Source: Motacilla alba alba (lineage: Eukaryota > Chordata > Aves > Passeriformes > Motacillidae). From it: 64,000 nucleotides of DNA. The notes under the pieces are model-generated. The model worked only from the letters and a program-made list of their open reading frames with translations. It did no database searches and was not told where the DNA came from. Each line of letters opens with the position of its first letter. The stretch's first letter is position 1. The stretch is from NCBI RefSeq assembly GCF_015832195.1, contig NC_052031.1, positions 124,001-188,000 of the forward strand, read 5' to 3'. Position numbers and translations under genes: made by a program. This document shows positions 11,801-24,712 of this stretch, one piece after another.

Positions 11801-14800
11801 GGCTTTTTTTCTGAGCAGTTTTTAGTACACTGCTGTATTTGATGATTCCATTGTTAGTTCCTCTGTCATCTGAATGTGACCCTTTTCTCCCTCCAGACAC
11901 CACAGTAAGAAATGCTCTTAAGCAGTTCTAAGTAATAAAGTAAGTAATAAGTAATGCTTGCTCAGCTGTCACACAATGATGTTTCTCTTTAATTCCAGGT
12001 AAGAGAGCTGGAGAATCTGCAGCAGCAATACATCCTGGTCGGGGTGGAAGCTGCTGAGAATTCTCGCTTAAAGGCACAGCTGCAGCAGTGGGAGCAAGAG
12101 GCAGACAAACAGCTTCGTCTGCAAGAACAGCTGAAGCAGGAAGGAGTTGTGTACCAGCAGGAGCTCCAGCAGCTCAGGTGAGCTGTCTGTCTGCTTCCTG
12201 CCTTGGTGAGGTTGCAAATGTGTTTGTTTCTCTCAAAGAGCAGTTATGGGCAGAGGAGGAGGGAATGCTGAGAACCTCAGCCTGGACTGTGCCAGGTGAC
12301 ACTGAGCACTCTGTCCTGGCCAGGAGAGGACACGTGATTCCCTTTGCCCAGCTTGTGCCTCAGAATTACCGCCCAGCAGCTTGGAGGTCAATGTCTGTGT
12401 GAAATAGATCAGGGATGTTTTTGCTTTTATTTCCTTCATCCAGTGGTGGTCAGTATCATCTGTTGGAGAGGAAACTGAGGCTATTTCTTGTATTGGAGCT
12501 TATGTATATGATCACAGTACTCTCCATTCCAGGCTGCTGCTGAACACTCTTTATTATCCCACTGATACCATAGTTTAGAGCATACTAATTTTGTATGGCT
12601 GTCTAATCCTTTATTTCACTTGCTCTATGTCTTCTAGTTTGGTTTTTTTTAAACTCTGTAATTCAAGTCTAGTAAAATTGTCTTCTCCAACTGGACTAAA
12701 ACTAGTCAGACAAATATGCTCTGTTCTGAAAACAGAGGGCAATGCTTTCAGATATTTCAGAGATCCATTTAAGAATGCCTGAGGCTTGAATGAAAAGGGT
12801 AGGATTTTCTTTGTGGAAAGGTCTATGGCTTATCTCTGTCCAGAGTGATATAAAAACTTGTAGTTCTCTCCCCCGCCTCCAGTCTGACCCTCAAATTAAC
12901 CCTGCAGATCTCGTAAAGTTTGAAGCATCTTACAAATTTTATTTATTTTGACAAAAGAACAGGAGGTTCATTTCCTGTGCAGCTTTTACACTGTACATGA
13001 AGTGATGGCCTCAGGTTGGTGTGGTGGGATCAGTACTGTGAGTCTGGTGCACATGTGACTGTGCAGAGGAATTATTATGGGGACAAGTGGCATTTTCAGT
13101 GACTTCCTTGACAAAACTCTGTACAGTTGTCCAGAAACACAGCACGGAACAATCCAAAGGGTTCAACCAAATACAGAAAACTTCCTTTAACCTGCTAACT
13201 TAAGTGTGTTGTTTTGGCTTGGCTTGGTTATAAAATTTCGTGTCTAGCATGAGGTGATGATTGAATCACCCTTGGCTCATTCTTAGCTGGGTACCTGGTC
13301 ATCATAAGTCATACTGGTAACTTCCTTGTAACTTCTCTTGTTTATACTGGACAGACAGGAGAAGACCACCTGGGAAAAGCAGAGCAGCAGCATGAAGGAG
13401 CAGTACCTGATGGCCATTGCAGAGAAGGACAAGCAGCTGAGCCATTTACAAAGGCTCACACAGGAAATGAGGCTGCCCTTCAGCAAGTCTCAAACCATAG
13501 AGGAACAGCACCAAAGCAAGGTGGGTGGAAAGATACAGATTGTTTACTGGAAATGTGAAGCTTGAAACTCAACCAGAAGAGCATGTGTTGCCTGTATCCA
13601 GCTCCTGCAGACTGCAGCATTGGATGTGGTTGTGAGGTCTCCAGAGATAATACCAACAGTCTAACTTGCGTCACTGAAAGCTGTAGAAATTATGGCATAC
13701 CCTTAAGTGCTCTTCATTAAGTTCCTGGTTTCCAGTGTTTCAAGAAAGGGTAAAAGAGACAGGGCTTCCTAGGCCCCTTGGGTCTTTTGTAGCAGAATGG
13801 AACTTCTCAGGTGTGTATTCTGGCTGGTTTAGAATTGCCCTCTTGCACGGTCTTTGAATCTAAGATTTTCTGTCTTAGTTCTCATTTTAATGTCAGATCT
13901 TCATTTTTAAGTTTTCTATTGATTTTTTCTTGCTGTTTTTACTGTATCAGGGATCTACAATCCTGGTTAAAGCCCAGAGGAGCTGAGGCTTGAACACTGC
14001 ACCTTCTCTCTTATTCCCCCTGTATGCAGTCCTAAAAGTGGAGTGGAATGTGTTTGGTATTTTGTTTGTCTAGGGAAGGCTGCATGCACAGTGCAGTGCA
14101 TCAGAGCCAAGACAGAACTCTCCCACCCATGTCTGCAATGTCCCAGTGGTTTATGTCAGTGGAGGGGGCTGCAAATCTCCTTTATCCCTTTGATACACCC
14201 ATGCATATGTGGAAAGAAAAAGCTTGAACAATGTTCATGTGATGCTTTCCAGGAGGATTCTTCAGTGCTGGCCTTCTGGTCTTTGCTGATTAGATCAGTG
14301 TGGACATTGCTTTAGGTTTTTGTTTGTTTTTTCTTTTCTCATTCATGTGCTTTTTTTTTTCTTCTTGTGTTGCAAACACAAGAAGCAGGACCCATCATAT
14401 GTGCAAGTTTGGTCATCTTTCCTGACTGTTTGTATTTTCAGATGGCTTTTAGGATATTCCCATTTGCTCTTTTGCCTGAGCAGAGCAAGTTCCAGGTCTA
14501 GGAATAATGTTAGGTTTGACCTTGGAATACTGAAAAGGGAGGAGAAACACAAGAGCGAGTTGTCACATGTGCAGTATATTTTTCATTGTTCTTTCCTTGG
14601 CAGACATCTCCAGAAGCCCTGAAAGGGGACTTTTCAAGCCCAGAAGCAGAGATGAAACACCTCCAGGCCCAGCTAAGTGACAGTCTGAAAGAACTGCACC
14701 AGAAGGAGCTCAGAATTCAGCAGTTAAACAGCAAGGTACTGATAGGTCTTATACTTGCTTGCAGTAAGGGACAAGGAATGTGGAGAGGGTTTGGCTGGAA

Positions 14801-17800
14801 TAGGGCTTGGGAAGCAGGAATGAATCTGTCCTTGCAGGCACTCAGTGAAGTAACACAACATCAGAAATACATCTCTCAGAAGAGCAGTGCTGGAATCACG
14901 GTGATGGATTCACTGCTGCTGAACAGGGCTGCCACAGCAGCAGAGCCCATGTCCCACATGCTCTGCTCTCAGTGAGCAGCTGTGAGAGCCAGAGCACTGC
15001 AGAGAGAAGCCATGAGTGGGACAGCTGTTCTGTATGGACCAGAAGGATATCCAGGCCCCAGGCAGATCCCATCCAGCAGGCTCAGTGACCGGGTCTGAAC
15101 CAGCAGCTTTTCTGCCACTGCCATTTAGTGCCCTTTCTCCCAGGTGACCAAAGGGAGAAAGGAGGAAGGAAGAAGGCAGGGGAGGAAAAAAAGAGGTGGC
15201 AGAAGGGGAGAGGGGAGGAGAGAAGACAGATGGAGGGGACAGTGGAGGAAAGAAGTTGGATGGGGGAAATGAAGGCCAGACAAAGGGACCAGAGAGCGAG
15301 ACCATATGAAGAAAGTTGTTTACAGGTTCCATGTCTATTGTCAGAAGCACTTACTAGCCTCCTGCTTTCTGAGCTGCTGAAGGAAGGCCCTCCTTGGGAA
15401 GGCAAGCTTGTCATCTTCACTTCTGCCTGCCAGCTTGAAACACTTCCTGCATTTCAGTGCAGAATCACAGTCAGTCAATTCCCACACTGAAATGGAAGAC
15501 CCAGAATTTATCCATTTTCAGAAGGAGAGCTGTGTTCAAGGAGAAAGTGAGAATATAAAATAATAATTTACTGATGATAGTCCTGAAAGGTTTAGGTCAA
15601 TATCAGCACTTCAGAAATTTTTTTCTGGACATGTAGTATTCTGTACGTCTCTCTGATGTTTTGAGACTCCTGTTGCAGAAACCTTTGCCACAGGCTACTC
15701 TTGGAGATTGTCACTGGTCTTTTGACATTAGTGATGGGCAGCATGGCAGTTATATGTTCTCAAGAGAACTCTTACCCTCAACTAGACAGAGAAGAATTTT
15801 GCTTTCACAAAATCAATTTCTTTGCTTGTTGATTGTGTTCTCTTCTCAGCTATCTCAGGTTTTTGAGGAGAAAAATGCCCTCTCCCTCCAGCTCCGAGGG
15901 AGCAGTCGGAGCACCTGTGAGAGCCACCAGCACTACAGCGAGGTCCTGAACCGCTGCCTAGTGCTTGAGAGGCAGCTCCAGGAGCTGCAGGCTGCAGACA
16001 AGAGCATGGTAAGGGGGCTGGGCTTGCTGCACAACGGGGAAAGGCTCATTTCAAGTGGCTCTGCAAACTGTCCAGCATTGTAGTGGGTGTGTGTCCTCTT
16101 CATTCAGTGCAGTTTGTAGTACATTCCTGTGTTCTTTCAGGAGCTGTTTGCAACAGATGCTGCTCCAGGAGCACCCCAAGAAAAGAATGAGTCACAGAGA
16201 GGCACTTACACACCTGAACTGCAGGAGCTGCAGCTGAGGTAAAGAAAGTCTGAGAAAACAGGGGTGGGGATGTTGGTCCTGATGGAGGCCTAGAGGCTAG
16301 TGATGAGCCTGATGCTTTTACTCTGCACCAGAGTGTTGGGAAAACTCAGTCCCACACTAGGATCTTGTGGACTTGGAGGAACTGTCATATGCACTTATTA
16401 GCTGTCACTAGTTATCTCTTTGGATTAAAGCTTCAAAAAACACAGGGATAACATACAGCAGCAATGCCAGCCAAACCAGCATCTTGGATCTGGTAGGCTG
16501 CATCCTCAGTAGCTGCTGAAGTATATCAATGGTCCTGGTTTCAGGGTTGTAGCCTGAGAGTGTGTCGGGAATTGAGATGTAGCACAGGATTCCATGTAAC
16601 CTTCTGAAACTAAGATCTAGCACATGATTCCTCAAACCCTTTCAAAATAATTTTCAGAAGGTGGAGCCTTGGTGACAGAGGCAAGGAACTCCTTCCTGAT
16701 GTGAAACAGAAGCTTCAAGAGGTTTATCTTCTCTCACGTTTTCCAAATAGTTTATATATAGTAAAGATGACTAAGTCTTCTGTTGAGCTGGGAGGTAATT
16801 TGAGTCTGTTCACACACTGCATCAGTGGATACAATAGAAACACAGTGATCCATGATTTGGGCCTTTTGTGGCATATGCTTGGTTATTTTCTGACAGGTTG
16901 TCTGAAACAGAACATTTACATAGCAGCACAAAGCAGGATATGAAGTATTTGGAGGAGCAGCTGCAGGAAGAACAGGACCGTCGTCTTGCTGCAGAGGAGG
17001 CGCTTTTTGCAGCACAGGATCAGATCAGGAGGTGAGGCAGCTTGAGCAAACGAGCACTATCACCACAGAGGTGTAGGTGTGCTGGTTCTAGCTCTGTTTT
17101 TCATATGTGCTTCATCACATCCTTCTGTCAAATGGCACGGGTGGCACAGAGACAACTACCATGTCTGTCACAGAATCACAGAAAGGTTGAGGGTGGGGGT
17201 CCAAAGGGGGTTGAGGTGGAGGGGCCTCCAAAGACCATGCGGCCCAGCCCCCTGCTCAGCCTAGGCCCAGTTGCCTGGGACCATGTCCAGATGGCTGTTG
17301 AGTATCTCCAAAGAGGAAGACTTCACAACCTCCCTGAGCAGCTGTTCCTTCAATTGTAGGCAGATAGGAGGAGACAAATGATTAGACATTAAGACAAGTT
17401 CTGTCTAGAAATTAGATGCCAACTTTCTCGATTAGTTAAATTAACTACTGGAAAATACAATTTAGAGACTGAGCATTGGGTGCAGGCTGAAGAGGAGTTC
17501 TCATGCTTCCAGGGGATTTGTCTGCTCAGTAAGCACCTGTTTATCCTGCCTGAAACAGTTTTGACTTGAAGAATGTCGCTCATTTTTAATGTATTGCAAA
17601 TTAATATCAACTTTTCATTAATTTGGTTATTGAGAAACAATTAAAGACTTAGGACTTTCGTCCACCTTTCCCAGGCTTAGTTTCAGCCTAGACCCCTGTC
17701 CTGTCCCGTGCCCAGCATCCAGCACTGGGGTCTGCACTGCACAGGGCTCTGCCTATCTCAGGGCACTGCACAGATGCCCTGAGAGTCAGCAGAGCAAAGG

Positions 17801-19152
17801 CAGCTGATCTGGACTAGATGTTGGGATTAGGATGCAGTGAGCAGAAGGTTCAAAATGCTTGATTCTCCTCATTGACTATGGAGGGGGTTTTAGCACATGA
17901 CCTGATTGTAGGCACATGTGCTGTGCATTTCCTGGTAGTTCAAATAACTGGAGTTATGGACTAGTGGAGTCTCTTACATGAAAACAATGCCTTTCTTCTG
18001 ACACACTTGCTGATTTAGGCAAAAAACAATGGTCTATATGGAAGAATTCTGGATGAAGTTCCCTGGTGATTGCTACAAGGTTTGGACACCTATAGCTCCT
18101 TCTGGCATTAAAGTCTATGAAAGCCTCCTGCAGCTGATCTCAGTAATGAGCCATAGCCCCAGGATGTGACTGCTGCCTCTGTCACTAGAAAATAGGAAGA
18201 ACCAGCACTATTCCAGCCAGAGCTGGCTTCCAGAATAATTTCATAGCATTTCAAGCATACATGTGTATTATCTGCCCTGGCTTCTTTCAAGTTGCACTAT
18301 AAAATTTCACTTGAAAGGAAGAAGGACTCCTGCTAGCTGGCCCACCCTGTTCTTTTGCTCAATGTGAGCTCAGGAGGCATGAGACCTGTTCAAATGGAAC
18401 CAGCTCTTGGCAAGTGAAGCCAGGGCTTGCTTGCAGGAGTTGATTCCTTTTTTGAGAAATACCTTTTTTCCTAAGCTTGATTACAATGTTGATTTGGGAC
18501 ATCATAATTAAAAAACTGAATTTAATTTCATATTTGTTGTGGCAGGTTGCAGTCAAGTGAGTGGTCGTCTTCCTTAAGTGCCAGCATTGATATGACTCCA
18601 GGTCACGAGCGGTCCTTGCTGATCGACTCCATGGATAATAATTCCAGCAGAGTAAGAATTTAACATTCACAGCTGTAAATTATGTGAGCCCCAGCTGATT
18701 CAAGAAACTGTGAACCTACAGCACTCAAGTTCCTCTGTAGACACACATAAATCATTCGGGGACTGTGTCGTTTTTGTGCTCTCACCATGCTGAAAACAAA
18801 ACTGGATAGGGCTGGTTCATGGACAGCCTGCAGAGAGCAGGGGCAGGGGAACATTTAATGAGGATTGCCCTAGTGTTAGGATCTGACAGTGGAGCAATTT
18901 GGGGAAGGTTTATACTCATTAGCTTAAACTTATCTCCATGGTCTGGAGAGCTCTGAATGAAGGCAGCTGGGGCCACAGGCATTCTTTGTAGTGACTGCTC
19001 TCTCTTTACTCTTCCAGACCCGGAGTACTCCTGGACTACGACGCCTGTTACACTCTCTCTTTTACTCCCGGGCCCACTTGCCCCTGCTGGTGGCCATGTA
19101 TCTGCTTGTTCTCCATGTCCTGCTCTTCCTGTGCTTCACAGGCCACCTGTGA
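2818..19152 (+). CDS. GOLGB1: Giantin (Golgin B1), C-terminal 2,670 residues, 10 exons
   Basis: Giantin is a very large coiled-coil tether on cis/medial Golgi membranes. Coding exons: 2818-7769, 8601-10551, 11999-12177, 13355-13520, 14604-14735, 15850-16008, 16141-16238, 16897-17031, 18546-18651 and 19018-19152. Phases agree at every junction and sum to 8,013 nt including TGA. The first exon is 4.95 kb and uninterrupted, and the second 1.95 kb. Almost the whole product is Glu/Lys/Gln/Leu heptad coiled coil. The last exon encodes a basic segment, then a hydrophobic anchor (LPLLVAMYLLVLHVLLFLC), and ends FTGHL, matching my recollection of human giantin's C-terminal anchor. Two internal motif families repeat: KLQ-x-x-L-x-x-RK three times and SMSSLQ-x-DRDR five times. 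The N-terminal third, including the start codon, is outside the window. No frameshift or stop was seen. Identity is very secure; exact splice sites of the small exons are inferred from consensus. Confidence 0.96.
8149..8190. repeat. (TA)n microsatellite
   Basis: About 40 bases of nearly pure TA dinucleotide in the 831-bp GOLGB1 intron between the two large exons. Confidence 0.9.
10680..11115 (-). mobile_element. CR1 LINE fragment (about 430 bp)
   Basis: Begins with the reverse-complement CR1 tail (GGAATCACAGAATACTTGAG). It continues through recognisable CR1 segments, including CTTCCAGTCTTCAGGAACCTC and CATCAGACCCCATGGA, inside the 1.45-kb GOLGB1 intron after exon 2. It is diverged and coding-dead. 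Confidence 0.75.
17168..17360 (-). mobile_element. CR1 LINE fragment
   Basis: Starts with the CR1 tail AGAATCACAGAAAGGTTGAGG and runs to the segment resembling TTGAGTATCTCC and ACAACCTCCCTGAGCAGC that is typical of avian CR1. It lies in the GOLGB1 intron between exons 8 and 9, reverse orientation. Confidence 0.8.
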
Positions 19153-20653
19153 ATAGGAGTGACAGCTTTTCCTCGAGCCTCAGCCCTGTGCGTGCTGAGG
19201 GCCTGCACGCCCTCACAGAAGGGCAGCACTTGCCCCAGCTGCAGCTTTTCCCAAACCAGCCCTGAAGCAGCAGCTGCACCCAGCACCTGCTGTCAGTGCT
19301 GGGGAGCTGCTCCCAGGAGATCTGCGCTTCCCTCGGTGTTTCTACGTGAGTGGTTCATTTTCTGAGCGAGGGTTGTGCTGCAAGCCTCAAGGACAGCATC
19401 TGTTCCTGTACCTGGAAGCAGCACCACTCATTTTACATAGTATTGTGCTGCAGTAGGAATAAGAAAAATACTCTTGAGTTGCTGCAGTACTTCAGCACTC
19501 CTAAAACTGCACAATCTTCTCCCTCTTAGGCTGAATCCATGAGTGGGGTTGGGGGAACACTGCAGCTGGATATAAAAGAATTGTCTTCCCTTTCTTCCAC
19601 CCCTTAGATTTGCTCCGTGGCTCAGAGCTGTCTGAAATGCATATCCTAAGGAAGTTATGGGCACTTTAAGGAATGTGAATTTTAAAATAATGTTTCCTGC
19701 TCAGTTGCATCTCCTGTTGAAGAAGGGCCAAAATTAGTATATCTGGCCCTGGTGAGCATTCCATTTAAAATCAGTCATATGTCTGCCCTGACAAGCCTGT
19801 AAAATAATGCCAGTAATTTAGTTATTTAAAAGGAATAGGAAACATGAAATCTTTTAGCTCTTAAGTTAAAAATCCTCCTATTTATAGCATTTGTGCACCT
19901 CTTATGATGGAAGGTGCTGCCTTACCGCTAGTAGAGCAGCCCTGCTCCTGCCTTCTCATCCCCTAAATACTCGTCACGAACCTGCACAGGCTGTGTTGAA
20001 GGGGTCCATAATGTGCTGTGTGAGCCCAAAGCAAATGCAGAAACTCCAGAAATAAACTCTCTCCTTTGTGCTGAGGAAGGAGCCAGAGTTCTAAAACCTT
20101 CTGGTTTTAGAACCCTCTGGTGTAGAAAGCTGGTGCTGGTGTTTGGGCATGTTTGGACCCAAATCAAATGATGCAGATGGACTGAATATTTTATGATATA
20201 TGAAAATATGGATATATTTCCATGTGTTTTCTAAAAACCTCCTGAATTTGAGACTGCCCTCTTCCAAAAGGAGAATGTTGAATGCAAAGGAAGTTCAGTA
20301 GCATTCGCTGTCAGATCCTGAGTGGTCATTTCATTCAGAGTACTGGCCAGGAGAATCCTGTCTGCCTCTTAGTAGAGCATTAACAGTCACATTTTTCCCA
20401 TGGGAAAGAGGGAGTTCTTTTGATATTGCTGGTAAACTAAGCTGCTCTAGCCAGTGCAGAAAGCCTGTTCGAGGGTGGATTGATTTCACTGGTAGCTAAA
20501 CCAGCTGGATCTCTGGCAGGTCCAGAGCACTGGCACTAGATATCCTCTTGTGGACCGTCTGTGATTATCAGTGTGAACTTCCTCTAACTATGTCAAATTC
20601 GGTGACCAAATAGTTTGTCTATAGCTTCCTGGGGTATGAACTCCTGTATGTAT

Positions 20654-20659
20654 AATAAA
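20654..20659 (+). promoter_or_regulatory. GOLGB1: Candidate GOLGB1 polyadenylation signal
   Basis: A canonical AATAAA about 1.5 kb after the giantin stop, followed by T-rich sequence (GTTTATTTTTC). Another AATAAA occurs near 20,046. Which one is used cannot be decided from sequence. Confidence 0.45.
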
Positions 20660-22430
20660 GTTTATTTTTCAGATGGAGTTTGTGTAACATTGCCGTGTAA
20701 CTGTGCTAGTGGAGGGTATAGTGCTCCTGTATCAGCACACCTTGTGTGGAACACAGTGGGACTGCAGGTCTCCTTTGTGAGCGCTGCCTTGTGTCATGGT
20801 TGCAGAAGCTGTTTCTTTATACAATGTGAATGCCTAGGTGATGACCTTTTTTCCCTATCTCACCTCTGGCTCAGCCTTTTTCAGCTGACAGAATAAGGAA
20901 ATAACACTTGAATGGGCAATGTCTCATGGCAGAGACGTGTGGAACTAATGATTTTAAGACCCCTTCCAATACCTACTTGGGTTTGTTTTTCCACATTTGC
21001 CTGAACACTGCACCTTGTTAGAGTTGTGTAACCCCAGGACAGATAGAGAAGATGGCAACAGTGGGCTAGAATGTGCTGGTCATTCAGATGGGACAGTTCA
21101 ACTGTCACAACTTCCTGTAGCCAAAACCAGGTACCTTTGTTCATAGTCACTACTGCAGTCCCCTACCACTTTTGGAACAAAAGCTAGCATTGGGGTGTTG
21201 TAAGGCTGTAGATAATGTTAGCATTGTGTTTAACAGGAGCAAGGATTATAAGCAAAGTATGTTTCCTTAAAGCCCATGCGTTTTTTTCCTGAAGAAAGGC
21301 ATGATTCTGATGCCTCAGATACATTTAAATGTTTTATACCTACAGATGGAACAGTTATAGCTTAGATTAAATATAGGAATAAAACCTCAAAAGGATCTCC
21401 TGCTCTGCTAAACGTAGTCTAACTGAACAGCTTTGTGGTTTGACCTGATGAAAGATGGGGCCTTTTAGCTGATGGTTCCTGTCTCAAACATTTCAACATT
21501 TTATTTCTTCTCCAATGGACCTGTCCTGCCTTGATTTTTGATCTATCTTCAGTAAAGGCTGAGAAGGAAGGTCAGCCAACAAAGCTGTGCTCTGTCATCC
21601 TCGGACACTCAGGCCAATTCAACAGCACCACTGAGCCTGGGACAGGTCTGGTTATGTGCCAGGAGGAAAGCAACATCAGGGGAGTAGGGAGGAGTGGATA
21701 CAAGTTGCTGCATGGAGCTCTAAGGGGTGCCCTCCTGATCCTCTCAGCTCCCTTTACAGGACAGGTGTGAGGATCTGGGAATGGCAGACAAAGCTCATGA
21801 TGAGGTGCAAGGAACCTGTGCAGGTGCCCTTCCTGAGGGCAGATCAACCCGCCCCTGATAATGAGAGCTGCATTAAGGCCAGTGCTGAGGAGAAACAACG
21901 GAGGGTGCAATCACAGGTAAGTTGCTCCTGAGCACAATGAAAGCACCCATGTGCTAGACTCTTTACAGGAGTGCTGGCTGCCTTCCAGGAGCCCGAGACA
22001 TGGATGTCACCGGACAACTGACTTCAGTTCAGTGCAGCCTTTGGACTGTGCCCACTCTGGTTCTCTCATGTGGCTACTGGTGATGTTGCAACAAGAAGCC
22101 CAAGTTTGATCCAAAGGAGTTTTCAGGCCCTGGGCAGAATGGGAAAAGTTTCAGAAGCACAGTTAGTGTTCTCCTCAATCCTCCAAGTAATGGGGAGAGA
22201 TATTGAAAGTAAAAGGCATGCTCAAGACCTGGCACCAGGATTTGTGCCTCCACCAGAACTCTGTTTTTTATACCCACGTGAGAGTCTTGTTTAAAACAAG
22301 TGTGTTGATGGGGAAACTCTATGTGGGCACTGCATCAGTGTCTCAGGTCAGAGGCAGCGTGCAGGGGAACTGCAGCACTGGGGCCAGCTCTGGGACTCAC
22401 GACTTGAGCAGAGCTGGGGGCTGGGATGCA

Positions 22431-22440
22431 GGAAGTGAAA
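22431..22440 (+). promoter_or_regulatory. HCLS1: ETS-IRF composite element (EICE) candidate upstream of HCLS1
   Basis: GGAAGTGAAA is an exact match to the EICE consensus GGAANNGAAA bound by PU.1/SPIB with IRF4/IRF8 in myeloid and B cells. About 116 bp downstream, AAG|GTAAGA at 22,556 is a good splice donor, so this could mark an HCLS1 promoter and first exon. The motif has only eight fixed bases, so a chance match is possible. Confidence 0.3.
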
Positions 22441-24712
22441 AGAGCTGAAGTTAAAACCGGAACTCAGAGCAGACACAGGCCCAAAGCTGTCACTAGCAGC
22501 AGGTGCCTCAGCAAAACGCAGCAAGTTTGCCAGCAGGAACTGGTGAGCCTATAAAGGTAAGAAAACTTGAGGGGGTTTTGGGAGTGTAAAGTGAGAAATT
22601 ACTACATAAAAGTGTAGCTTTTGGTGGGCAAAGAGATCTTCCTGAACAAGCATATTTAAGTGGACAATGCTCAACATTTGCTTCTCAGGCTATTGTCCTG
22701 TTATCATTGTGGCTCTTGTGTTTGAGGCTCTAAAGAGCCACGTTTCCAAATCTACCAGCATGACTGCTGTGTGGTAGCCCTGTATTTGTGCTGTAGTGGA
22801 TGTTTTCCCTGGGGAAAATGGGACAAAAAAGGGTTGAAATGCTACCCTGGCTGATATTTCTCATATGGACAGTGTCCAGAGCCTTGTGATGCGATTACAG
22901 CCTGTGGTTTGTCATGGTTCCCACAATGCATGGCAGGTGGCTTTGGAGGATGGGTGGTCAAGAACATTTACAGCAGTATTTATAACCTTGAACCATCTTA
23001 TTTGAGCTCAAATCAGCTGCCCTGATGATGAGCAGCCCTGTGCTAGCGGTTATTATTGCAGGTTTATGCTTTACAAAAATGAGCAACAAACTTTAAAAAA
23101 CTTTGGCATGAGAGATGCCAATAAACGAGAGACAGGAAAAGGAGAAGAAAGGCATTAGAAGGGGCTGTGTTGTCTACATGAGCCTTTCCACATCCCCTGC
23201 TTCTAATTGCAATTAACTGTATCCGGTTTGCTGTCAGTGGGCAATGTCACAGACTGGCTGTGATCTTGGGACACCTGGGAAGGCCTAAAACCAGGTCTTC
23301 ACTGTGTATCTGCCTTAGCCCTTCATCTTCTCTCTTAGCTGACTACCTGGCCTTTGTTTAACAAAAGAAAGAATCATCACTGCTGTGCTTACTTCGTTTC
23401 TGTTCTCTTTGCTCCCTGATCTTACAGTGCTGGTTCTCAGGAAAGGACAGCTCGAAACTGAGAAGTGCACTGCACTAAACCGGAAGGATATTCACTTAAG
23501 CAGCTTTTGATGTGGCACAGTTAATTACTTAGCATAAACAGAGAATTATTAATTATTCAGCATAAACAATTTGCTTTCACAGAGGGCAACTGCCCCAAGA
23601 GCTCAGGGCTGTCTGAGGCTTCCACACAGCTGTGGGAGTGGGGGGTTAGCACAGCTGAGCAGCACACAGTAAAAGCTGCTGTTAACTGCACACAGGAGCT
23701 CTCTTCCTTCCTGCTGATTTGTTCACAGTTTGGTGTGATGGAGACCAGGGCTCAGCTCAGTCTTTAATGCACATTCTCTTCCATCTTTCTCTCTGTCCCA
23801 CAAAAAAGCTGCTTTGGGTGACCCAGAGAACTTGCAGTTCCTCAACACTGCAGGCAGAAAAAGGAGTGAGATATGAAAGGATGGAGCTCTGATGAGAGTG
23901 ATTGCTCTGGGGTATAGGGGCAGCAAACTAATATTTTCTCTCTGTCTCTCACGTTGGAAAAACTCAGTTGTTTCAGGGGGGCTTTTTCGTCATGTTTTTT
24001 TTCATGATCACCTTGAAAATGAAATGTAGCAGTTTTAGATTTCACATTATTTTCAACTTCCTCTTCCTGGGCCCATCACTTCCTCCAGGCCTGCAGGAGC
24101 AGTTCCACCACAGCATCAGCCAGTTTAGCCCTGCTTCTTCAGTGCTTTTAGCCCCATTTCCCATTTTCTCCACGTGACAGACATGAACACCACACAGCAC
24201 CAGCTCTGTCACACCACTGCCCAGCCTTGTTCTGACCCTTCCCTAGGCTATGGGCAGGGATTAAAAGGTTGAAAAGCAGACAAGAGGCTTGAGGAGTCCA
24301 CCTCAGTTCCAACAGCACAGTGTTGCAGTGTTGGAGCACACCATGGTGTGTGCAACTGAACTAAAAGCAGGAGTAACTCAGGGAACAGCCTCCCACAGCA
24401 CAGAAAATTAATGTGTGTTGGAAAAGCAGAATCTGGTAACTGGATGCCAGCATTCATTTATATTATAATGTGTGTGTTCCTACTGCAGAGTCAGGGTGCA
24501 TGAAGGCCATGGTTTACACCTACACTCCCCATGTGCTTTGCTGTAAGACATGCTGGGGCTCAGGAGCAGCTATCTTGGGGTGCCCTGTGCTACATGAGGG
24601 ACAGATGTGTGAGAACAGGTGGCCTGTTAGAGCCCCTTCCAGCCCAGTTTCTGCTGTGACTGTGTGAGCCAGATGTGGCCACCCTGGGTGACAGCATGTC
24701 CTTGTTGTGCAG

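Larger units (their letters stand above)
19153..24712 (+). other. GOLGB1 3' UTR and GOLGB1-HCLS1 intergenic interval
   Basis: The first 1.5 kb is probably GOLGB1 3' UTR. The rest must contain the HCLS1 promoter and one or more non-coding 5' exons, because the HCLS1 start codon directly follows an acceptor (TTGTTGTGCAG) at 24,712. Candidate non-coding exon ends with good donors lie at 21,916 (CAG|GTAAGT) and 22,556 (AAG|GTAAGA). No protein-coding exon, RNA gene or clear mobile element was recognised in this interval. Confidence 0.5.
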
